A stretch of 64,000 bases of DNA from Chalara sp. BL73 (taxonomy: Eukaryota > Ascomycota > Leotiomycetes > Helotiales): positions 310,001 to 374,000 of the forward strand of contig CAKJVC010000055.1 of NCBI GenBank assembly GCA_918026815.1, written 5' to 3'. Positions 23,213 through 37,481 of this stretch are shown piece after piece. Below the pieces are notes generated by a model. That model was given only the letters and a program-made list of their open reading frames with translations. It did no database searches and was not told the DNA's origin. Made by a program: the position numbers and the translations under genes. Position 1 is the stretch's first letter. Every line of letters starts with the position of its first letter.

Positions 23213-24101
23213 ATGGCGGCAGAACAACGTAAACTGCTTGGTACGCTGATACCCGACCTGTTTACAGCATGAAAAGCTAATATCGTGTGCAGAACAGCTC
23301 ATGGGCGCCGGCTCGTCCTCCCGCGCCGCCCAGCTCTCCATCACAGACCCCAAACTCTGCCGCTCCTACCTCGTCGGCACCTGCCCGCACGACCTATTCA
23401 CCAACACGAAGCAGGACATCGGGCCCTGCCCCAAGATACACTCGGCCCCGCTCAAGGACGAGTACCTCGCCGCCTCCCCCCAGCAGCGCCAGCAGTGGAA
23501 CTTCGACTACGACTACATGCGCGATCTGCAGAAGTACATCGACGAGTGCAACCGCAGGATCGACGTGGCGCAGCGCAGGCTGGAGAAGACGCCGGACGAG
23601 ATCCGCCAGACGAACGCGCTGCTGAAGGGCATCAGCGAGCTGAGCGGGAGCGTGGAGACCGGGCTGCTTGAGATCCAGGTCCTGGGGGAGAGCGGCGAGG
23701 TGTCGAGGGCGTACGAGGAGTTCTTCAGGATCAGGCAGGCGCTGCAGTCAAAGGCCGACAAGGAGCGCGAGCTCAAGGCGCTGTCGGATACCAGCGGCCC
23801 GTCGGGCCATCAGAAACTACAGGTCTGCGACGTGTGCGGCGCATACCTCTCGCGCTTGGATAATGATCGGAGATTGGCGGACCACTTTTATGGGAAGATG
23901 CATTTGGGGTATGCGCAGATGCGCAAGACTTACGATGCCTTCCCGAAGGAGCTGAAGGGAAGACGGGCGCCAATCGATGATGGTGGCGGTGATAGAGGTT
24001 TTGATCAGGGATATGGTGGAGGAGGTTTTGGGGGGCGGAGAGGTGGAGGTGGAGGATTCGGCGGACGGAGGGGTGGAAGAGGGTTCAGAGGCGGGTGGTA
24101 A
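23213..24101 (+). CDS. LUC7: U1 snRNP-associated protein Luc7
   Basis: Luc7 is a U1 snRNP component that helps recognise 5' splice sites. A 28-base first exon (23213-23240, MAAEQRKLL) is followed by a 52-base intron (GTACGC..GTGCAG) and exon 2 (23293-24101), giving 278 residues. The junction makes LLEQLMGAGSSSRA, the normal family start. The first zinc finger is a CCCH type (CRSYLVGTCPHDLF..CPKIH, residues ~39-67); a helical region follows with long charged helices; the second finger is a C2H2 type (CDVCGAYLSRLDNDRRLADH, near 190), then GKMHLGY. The C-terminus is a Gly/Arg-rich tail (GGRRGG) instead of the RS domain of animal homologues. Codon use is GC-rich in the 5' half. Confidence 0.95.
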
Positions 24102-24513
24102 TGCACACTGTGGAATAATATCTGGAGTTGGGGCGTTTGGGTGATCAAGGTGGCATGGGCAAAGTGTATAATTGATCCTACAAATGTAACAAAATCCATT
24201 GCACACATTGGAAAAGTTTGGTATCCGACAGTATCTTCCTTACTATAGGCGGGTTTTACAAGACTAAGGGTTATCCATTACAGCTTGCTCACCCAAAGTT
24301 CCGAAGGACATCCTCGATTGCTTTCACTGTCAGACTCCTTAACGCTCTTCTCATTTTGGTCAAGCTATATGATCAGTATCACCGCTGGTCCGAACCTCCA
24401 GAAGCCTTACATGAATCACGAACCTTATGTACGATTCCACAGATCCCACAATTACAATTTCTTTCCAATCGCATACACCCATACGGCAATTGCCCAAACA
24501 AACGCAATTATCC
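24102..24513. other. convergent 3' spacer
   Basis: 412 bases between the LUC7 and GH2 stops. Overlapping short frames are not supported. Confidence 0.6.
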
Positions 24514-28032
<3,519 letters not shown>

Positions 28033-29157
28033 TATAGGTAGAAAGGAATGAAGGAGGATGAGATGGGATGAAATGAGAAAGCTGTTGTATTGATACCTTG
28101 GACAAGCGCGGCAGTGTCAAAAGTGGTTGCATCCGTCTACTGGACAAGAGTCCAACTGGAGAGTTGCTTACAGGAGGTAGATGAGGGGAAGCGGGACCTG
28201 ATTGGTTGGCTCGTAGGAGTGGGGAAAGGGTCTTTACTAGCCACAGCCGATGGTTGAGCCACAATTCATCCAATAAAACTACTCTGGGACTTTACGATAC
28301 TGTTCTACCAGGACAATACGGTACTGTCCAGTACGGGACTTTTGCTGCGTTGTAGGCAAATGGATTCGCTTATTAAGTGGAGGAGAGTGGGGAATCTATA
28401 CCAGGGGATTGTACGAAAGTACATGAAGATGAGGTGATGGAGAAGAAAAGTGGAGGGGCCAATGGGTATTACAGAAGACTACAGAGTGGTCACGCGAGAT
28501 AGAGACGAGTTTCGATGCCTGATATATCAGGTACGAGAGATGGCATTGAACGGAACATCCATGGTGGGGTGGCTGATCACATGAGTGGCTCCCATTAAAT
28601 TTCAGGGATCCCCTCAGGGATCCTTCAGGGGCACTTCAGGGTTCTAGGTTACGGTAACCTACAGTATCCCCCTACAGCGCCTATTCTGAGCTGATACAGA
28701 GCCTATATGCTGTACAGTACCTGCCGCTAGGACATGCCCAGGACAACCCGCTCTAGGCTGTGACCTGCAGGACTCAGAACTGCCTGTTGTTCTTATCTTG
28801 CTACCTACTGTACCGTGCCTATAAAAAAAAAAGAGACGCCGGCAGACGAGTCATTTAGGCGATTCCTACACATGGTCATGACCGGCTATCGATCCTCCTA
28901 CCGCATTTTCATTAGGCTAGGTATAATAGGTATAGTAAGGGCAAGTAGTACAGCATGCTGTTCAAGGATATCGAGATTGAAACCTCATCCAGAAATGCAG
29001 CCCAGAGCCAAAGTGTTGAGGCATCTAGACTCCCCATACCGCCATTCGTGGTCCGCCATGCATCTCGCGTTTGCCTCACCGTCCGTGATCTCCAGGCCTG
29101 CGGTGTGCATTGTCGACGAATGGGCTGCGTACCAGATTACTCCCCGCGCGCTAATCT

Positions 29158-29200
29158 GCTGTGCTGTGCTGTGCTGTCCTGTCCTGTCCTGTCGTCGTCG
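29158..29200. repeat. (CTGTG)n/(CTGTC)n pentamer and GTC microsatellite
   Basis: Successive GCTGT and CCTGT pentamers run into a short GTC trinucleotide run. The tract is visible directly. Confidence 0.8.
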
Positions 29201-29600
29201 TGTCCTTTGAATCGCCGTTTCGTCCATGCTTCTCATAATCTGACAGTTCTGGGGATGCCGACAAAGGGAACACATCTAACGCTCAATGGTAGGCTCTTCA
29301 GCCGTCATAGGGCTTTCTTTTCTTACTTAAGGAGGATGCGGAAGCCTAAAGACAAGGGTGGCGGTGGTGGTGGCAAGGGATCACTAAGCGATAGTATAGC
29401 AGTCCAGTATAGTGGAATCACTTAGGACTCTCTCTCTCTCTGTCTTAGTAGGGGCGAAACCCCCGACCCGGACCCTGAGGCTCTGGTTTTTGCCCGCCTC
29501 TTCCCCCCCTTCCCCCTCTCCCCACCTCTAAGCGCAAACTCTTAACTGCTGTTCTACTGGCTCCAGGCACAGACATAGTATTAGGGTCAGGAAAATAAAA

Positions 29601-29632
29601 CTAAAAAAAAAACACACACACACACGCACACC
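29601..29632. repeat. poly-A followed by (CA)n microsatellite
   Basis: An A run is followed by about ten CA dinucleotides with one G interruption. Confidence 0.85.
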
Positions 29633-29970
29633 ATTCTCAACAAATCAGAATGTATAAATATATTTCGAGAACCCACCACCACCACCGATGACTCGCTAAC
29701 GCTAACCTACACTTTACAGCACCCTACCCTCCAAAGAAACGCTACCCTAACCCCTCCCCCCTTATAGACAAACCGCTACGCTATCACCGACACCTGAGCC
29801 TCACCGAATAAGTCTGCCTGTCTGGCTGGCTCATGCCCTATCAGCGAGCGAGGCTGACACGCATCCATGTCTTGTCCTTGAAGCTTCACTGCCTGGCTGC
29901 TGCCGCCTTGCATGCGATGATCAATCGACCACCACTGCCCCCCAGGATACCTGGCGAGATCCGACCTTCG

Positions 29971-30013
29971 GTCTTCCTCTCTTTCTCTCACTCTCACTCT
30001 CACTCTCTTTCCC
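29971..30013. repeat. CT-rich (CTCTCA)n tract
   Basis: A pyrimidine tract of repeated TCTCAC units lies about 255 bases before the AAA+ start codon. CT-rich stretches near transcription starts are common in filamentous fungi. Confidence 0.7.
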
Positions 30014-30268
30014 TTCCTTTATAATCATTATTCCAACCCCAACTTCCCCCTGATATATTCACTTCGGTGCCGTCACCTTCGTCACTTTGAGCATTTGCCA
30101 TCGCTTACGTCTAGCCTGAGTCCTGCTGTGTCTGCTATCGCTACGGTGAATCCGCCATCCTATGATCCTCCCACTCGTTGAGGTCGTTTGCCTTGAACCA
30201 CCAACTTGAACCCCCCGGTATAATTCCATCTACATACAAATTCACACCACACCACACACCCCACCATA

Positions 30269-33200
30269 ATGGACGGGCCTCCCCCATATCTCCAGGACGA
30301 TGGTCTGGAAAGCCAGCGGTTGCTGGTCCAGGCGATCCGGTCACTCGAGGTTGCTTACACATCACAGCAAAGCATTATTCGGAAATCCAAGAACCCGAAG
30401 GTAACACGAGAGGCTCTTCAGGAAGATGCAGGGAGAGTGTCGGTGAAGTTCAAGCAAGCCCTACATCTCTTATCTCTTCTGCACATCTGCCTCTTCGACA
30501 CCGAGTGCCAAGCTTCCGAGAAAACCAACGTATGGGAAGCCTTAGAACTGGTTGATCCCATCCCCGAACCACAGCAGCTTCTGATCCAGGAGCCATGCGA
30601 TACGTTAATGCCATATATCCCCACCACTGGGCTCAGCCCCAATCTAAGACAGTTTCGCCAAATGCTAGAGGTCTTCTTTGAGACGCGATCGGGCGGAATC
30701 CCACGAGACATTGTAGAAAGCCTGCATGCCTTGGAGGAGCGGTTTCACCTTGAAAGAGATCTGACAACAAACAACGTCTGGAATATCAACTATGCAGAAC
30801 AGCGAGTCGAGACATTTGAGAAGTCCGATGAAGGGATCGTCTTCCGCCAAAAGTGCGCTTGTGACAAATCTGCTGACCCACTGGTCCACAATGATGTGCA
30901 TTGCCCAAGAAACATAAACGATGCGGTTGAGGAAGAGAAGCCTGTAGAAGAGACAGTAGCAGAGCCCCAAACTGAAACCGGTGAGTTTTCTGTATATAAC
31001 TTTTTACAAGGTCACGTGTTTATATGTCTACAGAAGCAGAGGCAAAAAAGCCCAAAGACCCCACCAAGAAGACAAGGTCCAAAGCTTTGATGGCAAGAGC
31101 AATGGATCTTGTGGGTCGTGATAATGTCAAGGCTCACTTTCGCCATATCGAGAAGATGGTCTCGGAAAATTACCAGAAAGAGAAGCCTTGGGAGGGCAAG
31201 TACTTCGGTGCCGTGTTTTCTGGCCCAGGCAACACTGGTAAGTGAAACGCTAGGATTTTGGAAATGTGAGCGAGGCTAATGAACGCATTGCAGGCAAGAT
31301 CAACATCGCTAGAGATTATGCCAACTACCTGATCTCATGTGGTATTTCGAACGATTATCTGCAAGAAAGTGATGCCAATGCTTTGGTGGCCAGCGGGGAG
31401 CCGAAGCAGACCCTAAAAAACATGAAAGCAGATGGAGGCGTTTTGATAAGTAAGTTAATAACAAACAATATCTCCAAATCTCTTGCATTTGATACCCAAT
31501 ATTGGTTGCGGAGCCGGATCTATTAAATGAAGAAGCCGCCACCATGGCCTAAACGAAATCCGCTAATTCCAACCTTTTACAGTTAATGATGCTCACAATC
31601 TCATTTCGTACCGCCATAAACAGCGCTCTGCTCTTCAGCACATCATGGACCGAGTTGAGAAACGAAATGGCAAAATCACTCTCGTTCTATCGGGTCACGA
31701 ACAGCAATTAAATACGTTCTTGGCGCAATCAGGCTCCAGAAAACTCGTTCCATACGAACTCCCCATTCCTGCGCTTACGCATGAAGAAGTAGGCCGAGTC
31801 TTGAAAACGGAGATGAAGAATTGGTTTGGCGAGGAGGCACAGGTAGAAGATGGCTGGGATGGCCTATACGTGCGCATCGCCGCCAAGCGGATCATTCGGG
31901 AGGAAAAGATTAAGGAAAATGGCGGAAGCGTCAGCGGAGGTGTTAAAAATCTGTGCATGAACATTTGGAAGCGGCAAAACGAACGTCTACAGAATCTCCG
32001 GAAGGAAGAGGAGAAAGTGGTCTCAGATGCCCTTCAGAAAGCCTTATCAGAAGTCAAGTCAGAAGCAGAGAAAGGAACATCTCCTGTGGAAGTTCCGGAA
32101 AACAAGGAGTCCACCGAGACAGTATCTGTTGAGCAGAAAATGCCTGAGCCTCAAAAAAGTCAGACAGAGGTGCCAGAGATTAAATTAGACAGCTCAAAAC
32201 TAGAAGCGAAGAAAAAGTCTGAAGAGGCACCGGCAATTCAGACTACAGAACAGAAACCTGCGGAACAGCGGCCCGCGAGTCAGCAAATAGAAGAACAATC
32301 AACAAAGAAAAACCTGTCTGCGGAGAACGCCTCGGAATTAAAGAATGGGCAGCTCACGCCACCTGTAACTCCAGGCGAAGAAAAACCAGAGACCCCTGCA
32401 GAAAAAGAGACGGAAGATGCATCTAACAACATTACTCCACCTCCGGAGCAGGATCCAGAAACTTCTTCTCCGGAAACGCCTGCCAATGAGGCACAACCAG
32501 AGGCGACGTCGTCAGATGATGCCACTAAACCTGAAGGCGAAACTAAAATTGAGGAAACCAAGCTAACAGAGGAGAAGAAAGAGGTGAAGGATCCTAAGAG
32601 CCTCTACTTCACCAAGGATGATATATTGGGACCAAGTCCTGCTAAGACAATGCTAGAGAGTGAATCGTGGAAGAAGCTCTTAGCATTGACAGGTCTGGAA
32701 ACTGTCAAGAAATCCCTTCTCAACCTCTCCGAACTCGCGAAGACAAACTATCAACGAGAGCTGCAGGAGAAGCCTCTTCTAGACTTCACCTTCAACCGGC
32801 TTTTCCTTGGGCCACCCGGAACCGGTAAGACCGTAGTGGCTAATTTATATGGCAAAATTCTAGCAGAGATGGGAGTTCTGAGCAAAGGAGATGTGGTTGT
32901 CAAAAATGCAAGTTCGTTATTAGGGAAGTACATCGGCCACTCTGAGGCCAATGTAGAGAAGGCATTGGAGGACTCTAAAGGAAGCGTACTGGTGATCGAT
33001 GAGGCCTATACTTTGTACACCAAGAACTCGTGCGGAGACTCCACCTCGGATGTTTTCCGACAGGCTATCGTCGATACTCTTGTAGCTGGCATCCAGAATG
33101 TTCCAGGAGAAGATCGATGTGTTATTTTACTAGGGTATGAGGACAAGATGAGGGACTTCATCACCAAATCGAATCCTGGTCTTGCTCGAAGATTCCCAAT

Positions 33201-34426
33201 GGAGGATGCTTTTATTTTCGAGAACTTCACATTGCCCCAGTTAGAATCAATATTAAGATCGAAGCTAGACGAGGGCAAACTTGATGCGACGGAGGAGGCA
33301 ATCAAGGTTGCGATGAGTGTTCTTGACAAAGCCCGAGCAAGGTTGAACTTTGGCAATGGTGGTGATGTGGAGAATCTAAGTAAGCCTTTCCATAGAAAGC
33401 TCGCCTGCACAAAGTAACTAATATCTCCCAGTCACCCGCGCCAAATCCAACTGTCTCAATCGCATCATTGAGCTTCCTGAAGAGGCCCGCCCCGGAGCAT
33501 GGGTGTTCGAGCCACAAGATTTTGACCCCGACTACCTGCGACATCTTTCCGCCGACGAGAATCTCCACAAGCTCTTTACAGGCGTAGTAGACTGCGAACC
33601 TATCATAGAGAAATTTTCACATTACCAGAAGATTTGCAAATCTCTCAAAGCACGCAGCGTGGATCCGACGCCGTATATTCCCACAACCTTTGTTTTTAAA
33701 GGCCCTCCAGGCACAGGTAAGACAACGACAGCCAGAAAAGTTGCGCAGATCTATTATGATATGGGGTTCCTCTCGGAGGCGGAAGTCATAGAGTGCTCTG
33801 TGACAGATCTCATCGGATCATACGTGGGACAGACCGGCCCCAAAACCGTAAATGCCCTTGAGAAGGGTCTCGGCAAAGTTCTCTTCATAGACGAAGCTTA
33901 CCGACTCGCGGAAAGCTCATCTTTCGCCACGGAAGCGGTCTCTGAGCTCGTTGATCAGCTCACGAAGCCGAAGTTCCTTGGGAAGATCATCGTCATCCTG
34001 GCCGGCTACGAGGACGAGATGAATGCTTTGTTATCCGTAAACCCTGGTCTCGCATCTCGATTCTCCGAGGAGTTGAAGTTCACGTTGCTCACGCCAGCTG
34101 GGTGCCTAGAGGTTCTGAACACCAAGCTTGGCTTGGCGGATATCACATTCCCCACCGCGGAGGAGAAGACTTCATCCGACTTCTCAAAGCTGGAACGCGC
34201 GATGAAAGACCTCTCGGAGACCAAAGGATGGGGCAATGCTCGCGACGTCGAGACTCTATCCAAAACCATATCCGGAAGAGTGTTTGTGGAAAATATGGAT
34301 GTGGCTGAGGGTGAGAAATTAGTATGCTCGCCTGCTACGGCGTTGAAGTGTATGGAGGAATTATTGAAAGAGAGAAAAGCGAGGAATAGTGAGGAGATGA
34401 GAAAGGCATTTGGGTTGTATATCTAA
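30269..34426 (+). CDS. protein with three tandem CbxX/SpoVK-type AAA+ modules, first one degenerate
   Basis: A fungal AAA+ ATPase of the CbxX/CfqX (rubisco-activase-like) clade; its function in fungi is not known to me. Exons are 30269-30980, 31034-31237, 31294-31449, 31583-33379 and 33432-34426; every junction is in phase 1, giving 1287 residues. Residues 1-237 are a helical N-terminal region with a CACDKS patch. Module 1 has a weak Walker A (GPGNTGKIN, ~301-309, no Ser/Thr after Lys) and ND instead of DE in Walker B (VLIINDAHN, ~355), so it probably does not hydrolyse ATP. A low-complexity Glu/Pro/Ser/Thr/Lys linker spans ~500-710. Module 2 has GPPGTGKT (~767), VLVIDEAY (~827) and NPGLARRF. 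Module 3 has GPPGTGKT (~1047), VLFIDEAY (~1106) and NPGLASRF. No signal peptide is seen. Such proteins probably remodel other proteins. Confidence 0.9.
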
Positions 34427-35543
34427 GGATGATATTCAGCAAGGATAGTGGATTTGGGAGGCATGTATTTTAGGGCGGGGTTTATATGGTATATTAGATC
34501 ACGATGCAACGAAGAAGATTTTCACTTTATCCAACAAGTAGTCTAATTGTTGTATGTTTGCGACCTGTGCATAGTGTTGATTTACCGCATCTAAGTATAC
34601 ATTCTGCATCCCAGGGACCATACCCGCATACAGCTCCCACCGCCCCTTTTTTTTTCAAGCAGGTCGTGCAAACATTCGTCCGCCACGAGAATCGAACACA
34701 TGCAGAACACATTTGCCTCCGGCTGTGCTCCTCTCACCACATTCATACCGCCACCGCTGCTTCACTCATTAAGTCATCATTAAGCTTGTGTCTTTGAGCA
34801 ACGATTACGTTCGCCTTTCTCCTCCCCCCCTTTCCCCCACCCCAAATGCACACGACCGTTTCCTGTCATGCCCCAGATGCCATGTGCCGAAAGCTTTTCG
34901 TTCGTCTCCCGCATCCCGATCGGATAATCGCTGGGAGGTAAATGGTTGATTGCAAAACATACTTAGCGTTCTAATCACAGTGGGAGCTGGCTGGATGAAG
35001 GCGGAATATGTATGTGATACTACGAGTACCAAGGTGGGGTGGAGAGGGTTTGGTGTGTTGTACGAGTTGATACGTTTTATCGTGTATGGGAATAGGTGAG
35101 AGTTGGAGGGCGGGAAATTTGTTAATGCCTTTTCACAAGAGGAAAGAGGACAACGACTGGGTTGAGGTCCGTTATATTAATCGGAGCGCTTCTATTCTCT
35201 TGTTATACACTTATAACACCATCACTCTCACATAGCCCCATCATACATTCGTTGGATCCTCACGCCCTAGCTAACACAACATTATGTAGCAGGTGGTCCA
35301 GTAGATTGATACCACGAGTATGAGTATGCACTTTCCCATCAGAAGTCTCCCGTTTGAAGGAAGCACGAGCAAGTCCGTACAACTACCATGATAGCATCAC
35401 ACGATGATGCATTATTCTCTTCAATATCAGCGATTTCTGGTTTCTAAAAAAACTGCGAACTATCGTAATGACTGAAAATTGCAACTGCATAGTACATATA
35501 CCGGAGTCTTTACCATCCCATCACAATCAAACAATCGATCATC
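34427..35543. other. intergenic
   Basis: 1.1 kb between the AAA+ stop and the metalloprotease start. It contains a T run near 34650 and a C run near 34830. No gene was found. Confidence 0.55.
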
Positions 35544-36842
35544 ATGCTTCTATCACCCCTAATTCTCCTTCTCCCCCTTTATGCCGCCGCAGAATTCCTT
35601 CGCTGCGCAACCTCCGAGCCCAAGCCAGACCTCGTAGCAGCGCACTCGAACCAGTCCGCCATCGACGCCGCGAACCGTCTCAACGGAGTCAAGACAGCAA
35701 CCAAGCAGTACACCGTCGATACGTACATACACATTATCAGTTCCGGCAAGAACGAATCCCAAGGAAACATCCCAGATTCAAAGCTCAAGGCTCAGGTCTG
35801 ACCACCCTTGTCATTATTTTTTCAAAAAAAAAACAAAAAAAAACAAAGAACTAGCTGCTGAGTAAGGGAAACCAGATCGATGTTCTCCAGAAGGCCTTCA
35901 AGGGCGCCGGGTTCGCCTTCGCTGTGAAGAACGTCACACGCGTTGAGAGAAAAGAGTGGTTCCCGCTGATCATAGATGGGACGGAGCAGACCATTAAGGG
36001 GTCTCTGAGGCAGGGGAGGTACAAGGATCTGAATGCATATATCTTCACGCCTTGCACCAGTTTCCAATATTCTAACACCGGTAGATTTATTTCGATACCA
36101 TATCAGCTGGTGGTCTGGTCGGTGGCGGAATTATTGGGTTCGCGTACGTTATTCCTTCCCCTTTTTCTCTCCATATCCTCACTGAGCTATGCAGAACACT
36201 CCCAGGATACCCTACTCCGGCAACGTAAGATTTACTCCATGCCTCTGTATGCGCTAAGAGTAACAATCCTAGATTCCGCGACGACGGCGTGGTGGTTGAC
36301 CCGTTCACTGTACCTGGTGGCTCGCTCAAACCATACAACCTGGGTGCTACCCTAGTGCATGAAGTGGGCCACTGGCTAGGGTTGTTTCATACTTTTCAAC
36401 CAGCCAGAGATCTTTATGGTCTTTGGATTGGGGATGGGTGTATTGGAGATGGGGATTACATATGGGATACACCGGCAGAGAGGTCGTCTGCTTCGGGATG
36501 CCCGATTGTAAGTCTATCATGCCTCCGCTTAAAGGCATTATTAGTGCTATAAAGTCACATATGTGGGATTGGTATATGAATGGTAAATATATGTTCTAAC
36601 ATGGACTTTGGAACAGGGAAGAGATACTTGCAAGGGAGAGAGTTTGTCGAGGGATGGGAAGGACCCGATTCATAATTATATGGATTATTCCGATGATAGT
36701 AGGTTCCCCTTTTTCCTACTCTCAAGAACGTAGCTTGGCTAATATATTAGTCTGCCTAAATGACTTTACTGAAGGCCAGATCTCCCGCATGCAGGTGTTA
36801 TATAAGCAGTTGCGGATCAATCAAAATTGGTCTCCTTGGTGA
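35544..36842 (+). CDS. secreted M43 (pappalysin-type) zinc metalloprotease
   Basis: An extracellular metzincin protease of the fungal MEP1-like M43B group. Seven exons: 35544-35795, 35876-36059, 36107-36143, 36195-36224, 36273-36507, 36617-36698 and 36751-36842, giving 303 residues. Introns are 47 to 109 bases, and that at 36060 has a GTTTCC donor with a good TTCTAAC branch. The signal peptide is [16 protein letters not shown]. Junctions give [19 protein letters not shown], then [14 protein letters not shown] and [16 protein letters not shown]. The zinc site is [11 protein letters not shown] (His197, Glu198, His201, His207), the DTPAE motif follows, and the Met-turn is NYMDYSDD. Between HTF and DTPAE there is an extra stretch ([14 protein letters not shown]) of about ten residues compared with what I expect. 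It probably digests host or substrate protein. Confidence 0.87.
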
Positions 36843-37481
36843 CTTACGATATGCGAAGAGATGAATTATGCATGAGATGGCTGGGATGAGTGAGAGGGGC
36901 AGGGGACATTGATGCTTTGCTTATTTAGAGAACTGAGAAATTGAGTACATGTTGCAGTGGCTTACAACTCACTACTATCTCACTCGCCTATTTTCGTGCT
37001 CGATATGTGCCGAACAAAGATCCTAGCGCATTTATAACGATTATAGCAGGAGCTACACCAGAGCCTTGCTTAAGCAGAAGGTTCGACTGCGTTGAGAAGA
37101 TTCACCACGTTCATGACATCCATGAGCATAAGGCAGCCCCTTGAGCCGCGAGAGCTGAAGGGGGAGGAATCATAACTTTCGGACTCTTTTCCGTAAGCCC
37201 AACGTGATCGCCATTCTTACCGCGGCCAGCGCCATCAGCCATAGAGCCCCCCGCCTTCCTTGTGTCATTGAAATATTTGGAAGGAGAACCTCCATCGTCT
37301 CTGCCGGCTTCTCTTTTGCTCGTAACATTGCCTTTCAGCCCTCGCCAGCCATCACCATGCGCTCGTTGCTACAAGGTGGATGAGATCCGCTTGTCGCCGA
37401 GTTGGTAGCTTCTTCTGAGGTACGGTCTGATTCATTCGTAGGGTTTTTTCCCAGAGAGGTTGTATTCATCGGTCCGGATGG
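36843..37481. other. convergent 3' spacer
   Basis: 639 bases between the metalloprotease and the C2H2-protein stops. No supported gene. Confidence 0.55.

Larger units (their letters stand above)
28033..30268. other. long divergent promoter region with simple repeats
   Basis: 2.2 kb between the divergent GH2 and AAA+ genes. Frames of up to 156 codons on the + strand cross simple repeats and look non-coding. Short direct repeats of CAGGGATCC type occur near 28605-28625. Confidence 0.5.

Noticed and set aside
23285..23671. Arg/Pro-rich 128-codon frame on the + strand
   Set aside because: Out-of-frame shadow of the GC-rich LUC7 exon.
28955..29425. 156-codon + strand frame
   Set aside because: It runs through pentamer and GGT repeats and has biased composition and no domain.
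35468..35854. 128-codon + strand frame overlapping the metalloprotease first exon
   Set aside because: Wrong frame and reads into the poly-A intron; the signal peptide and protease frame start at 35544.
36081..36106. Very short 26-base intron GTAGAT..CAG in the metalloprotease
   Set aside because: Too short to splice. A 47-base intron starting at 36060 with a CTAAC branch gives the right frame and family sequence.
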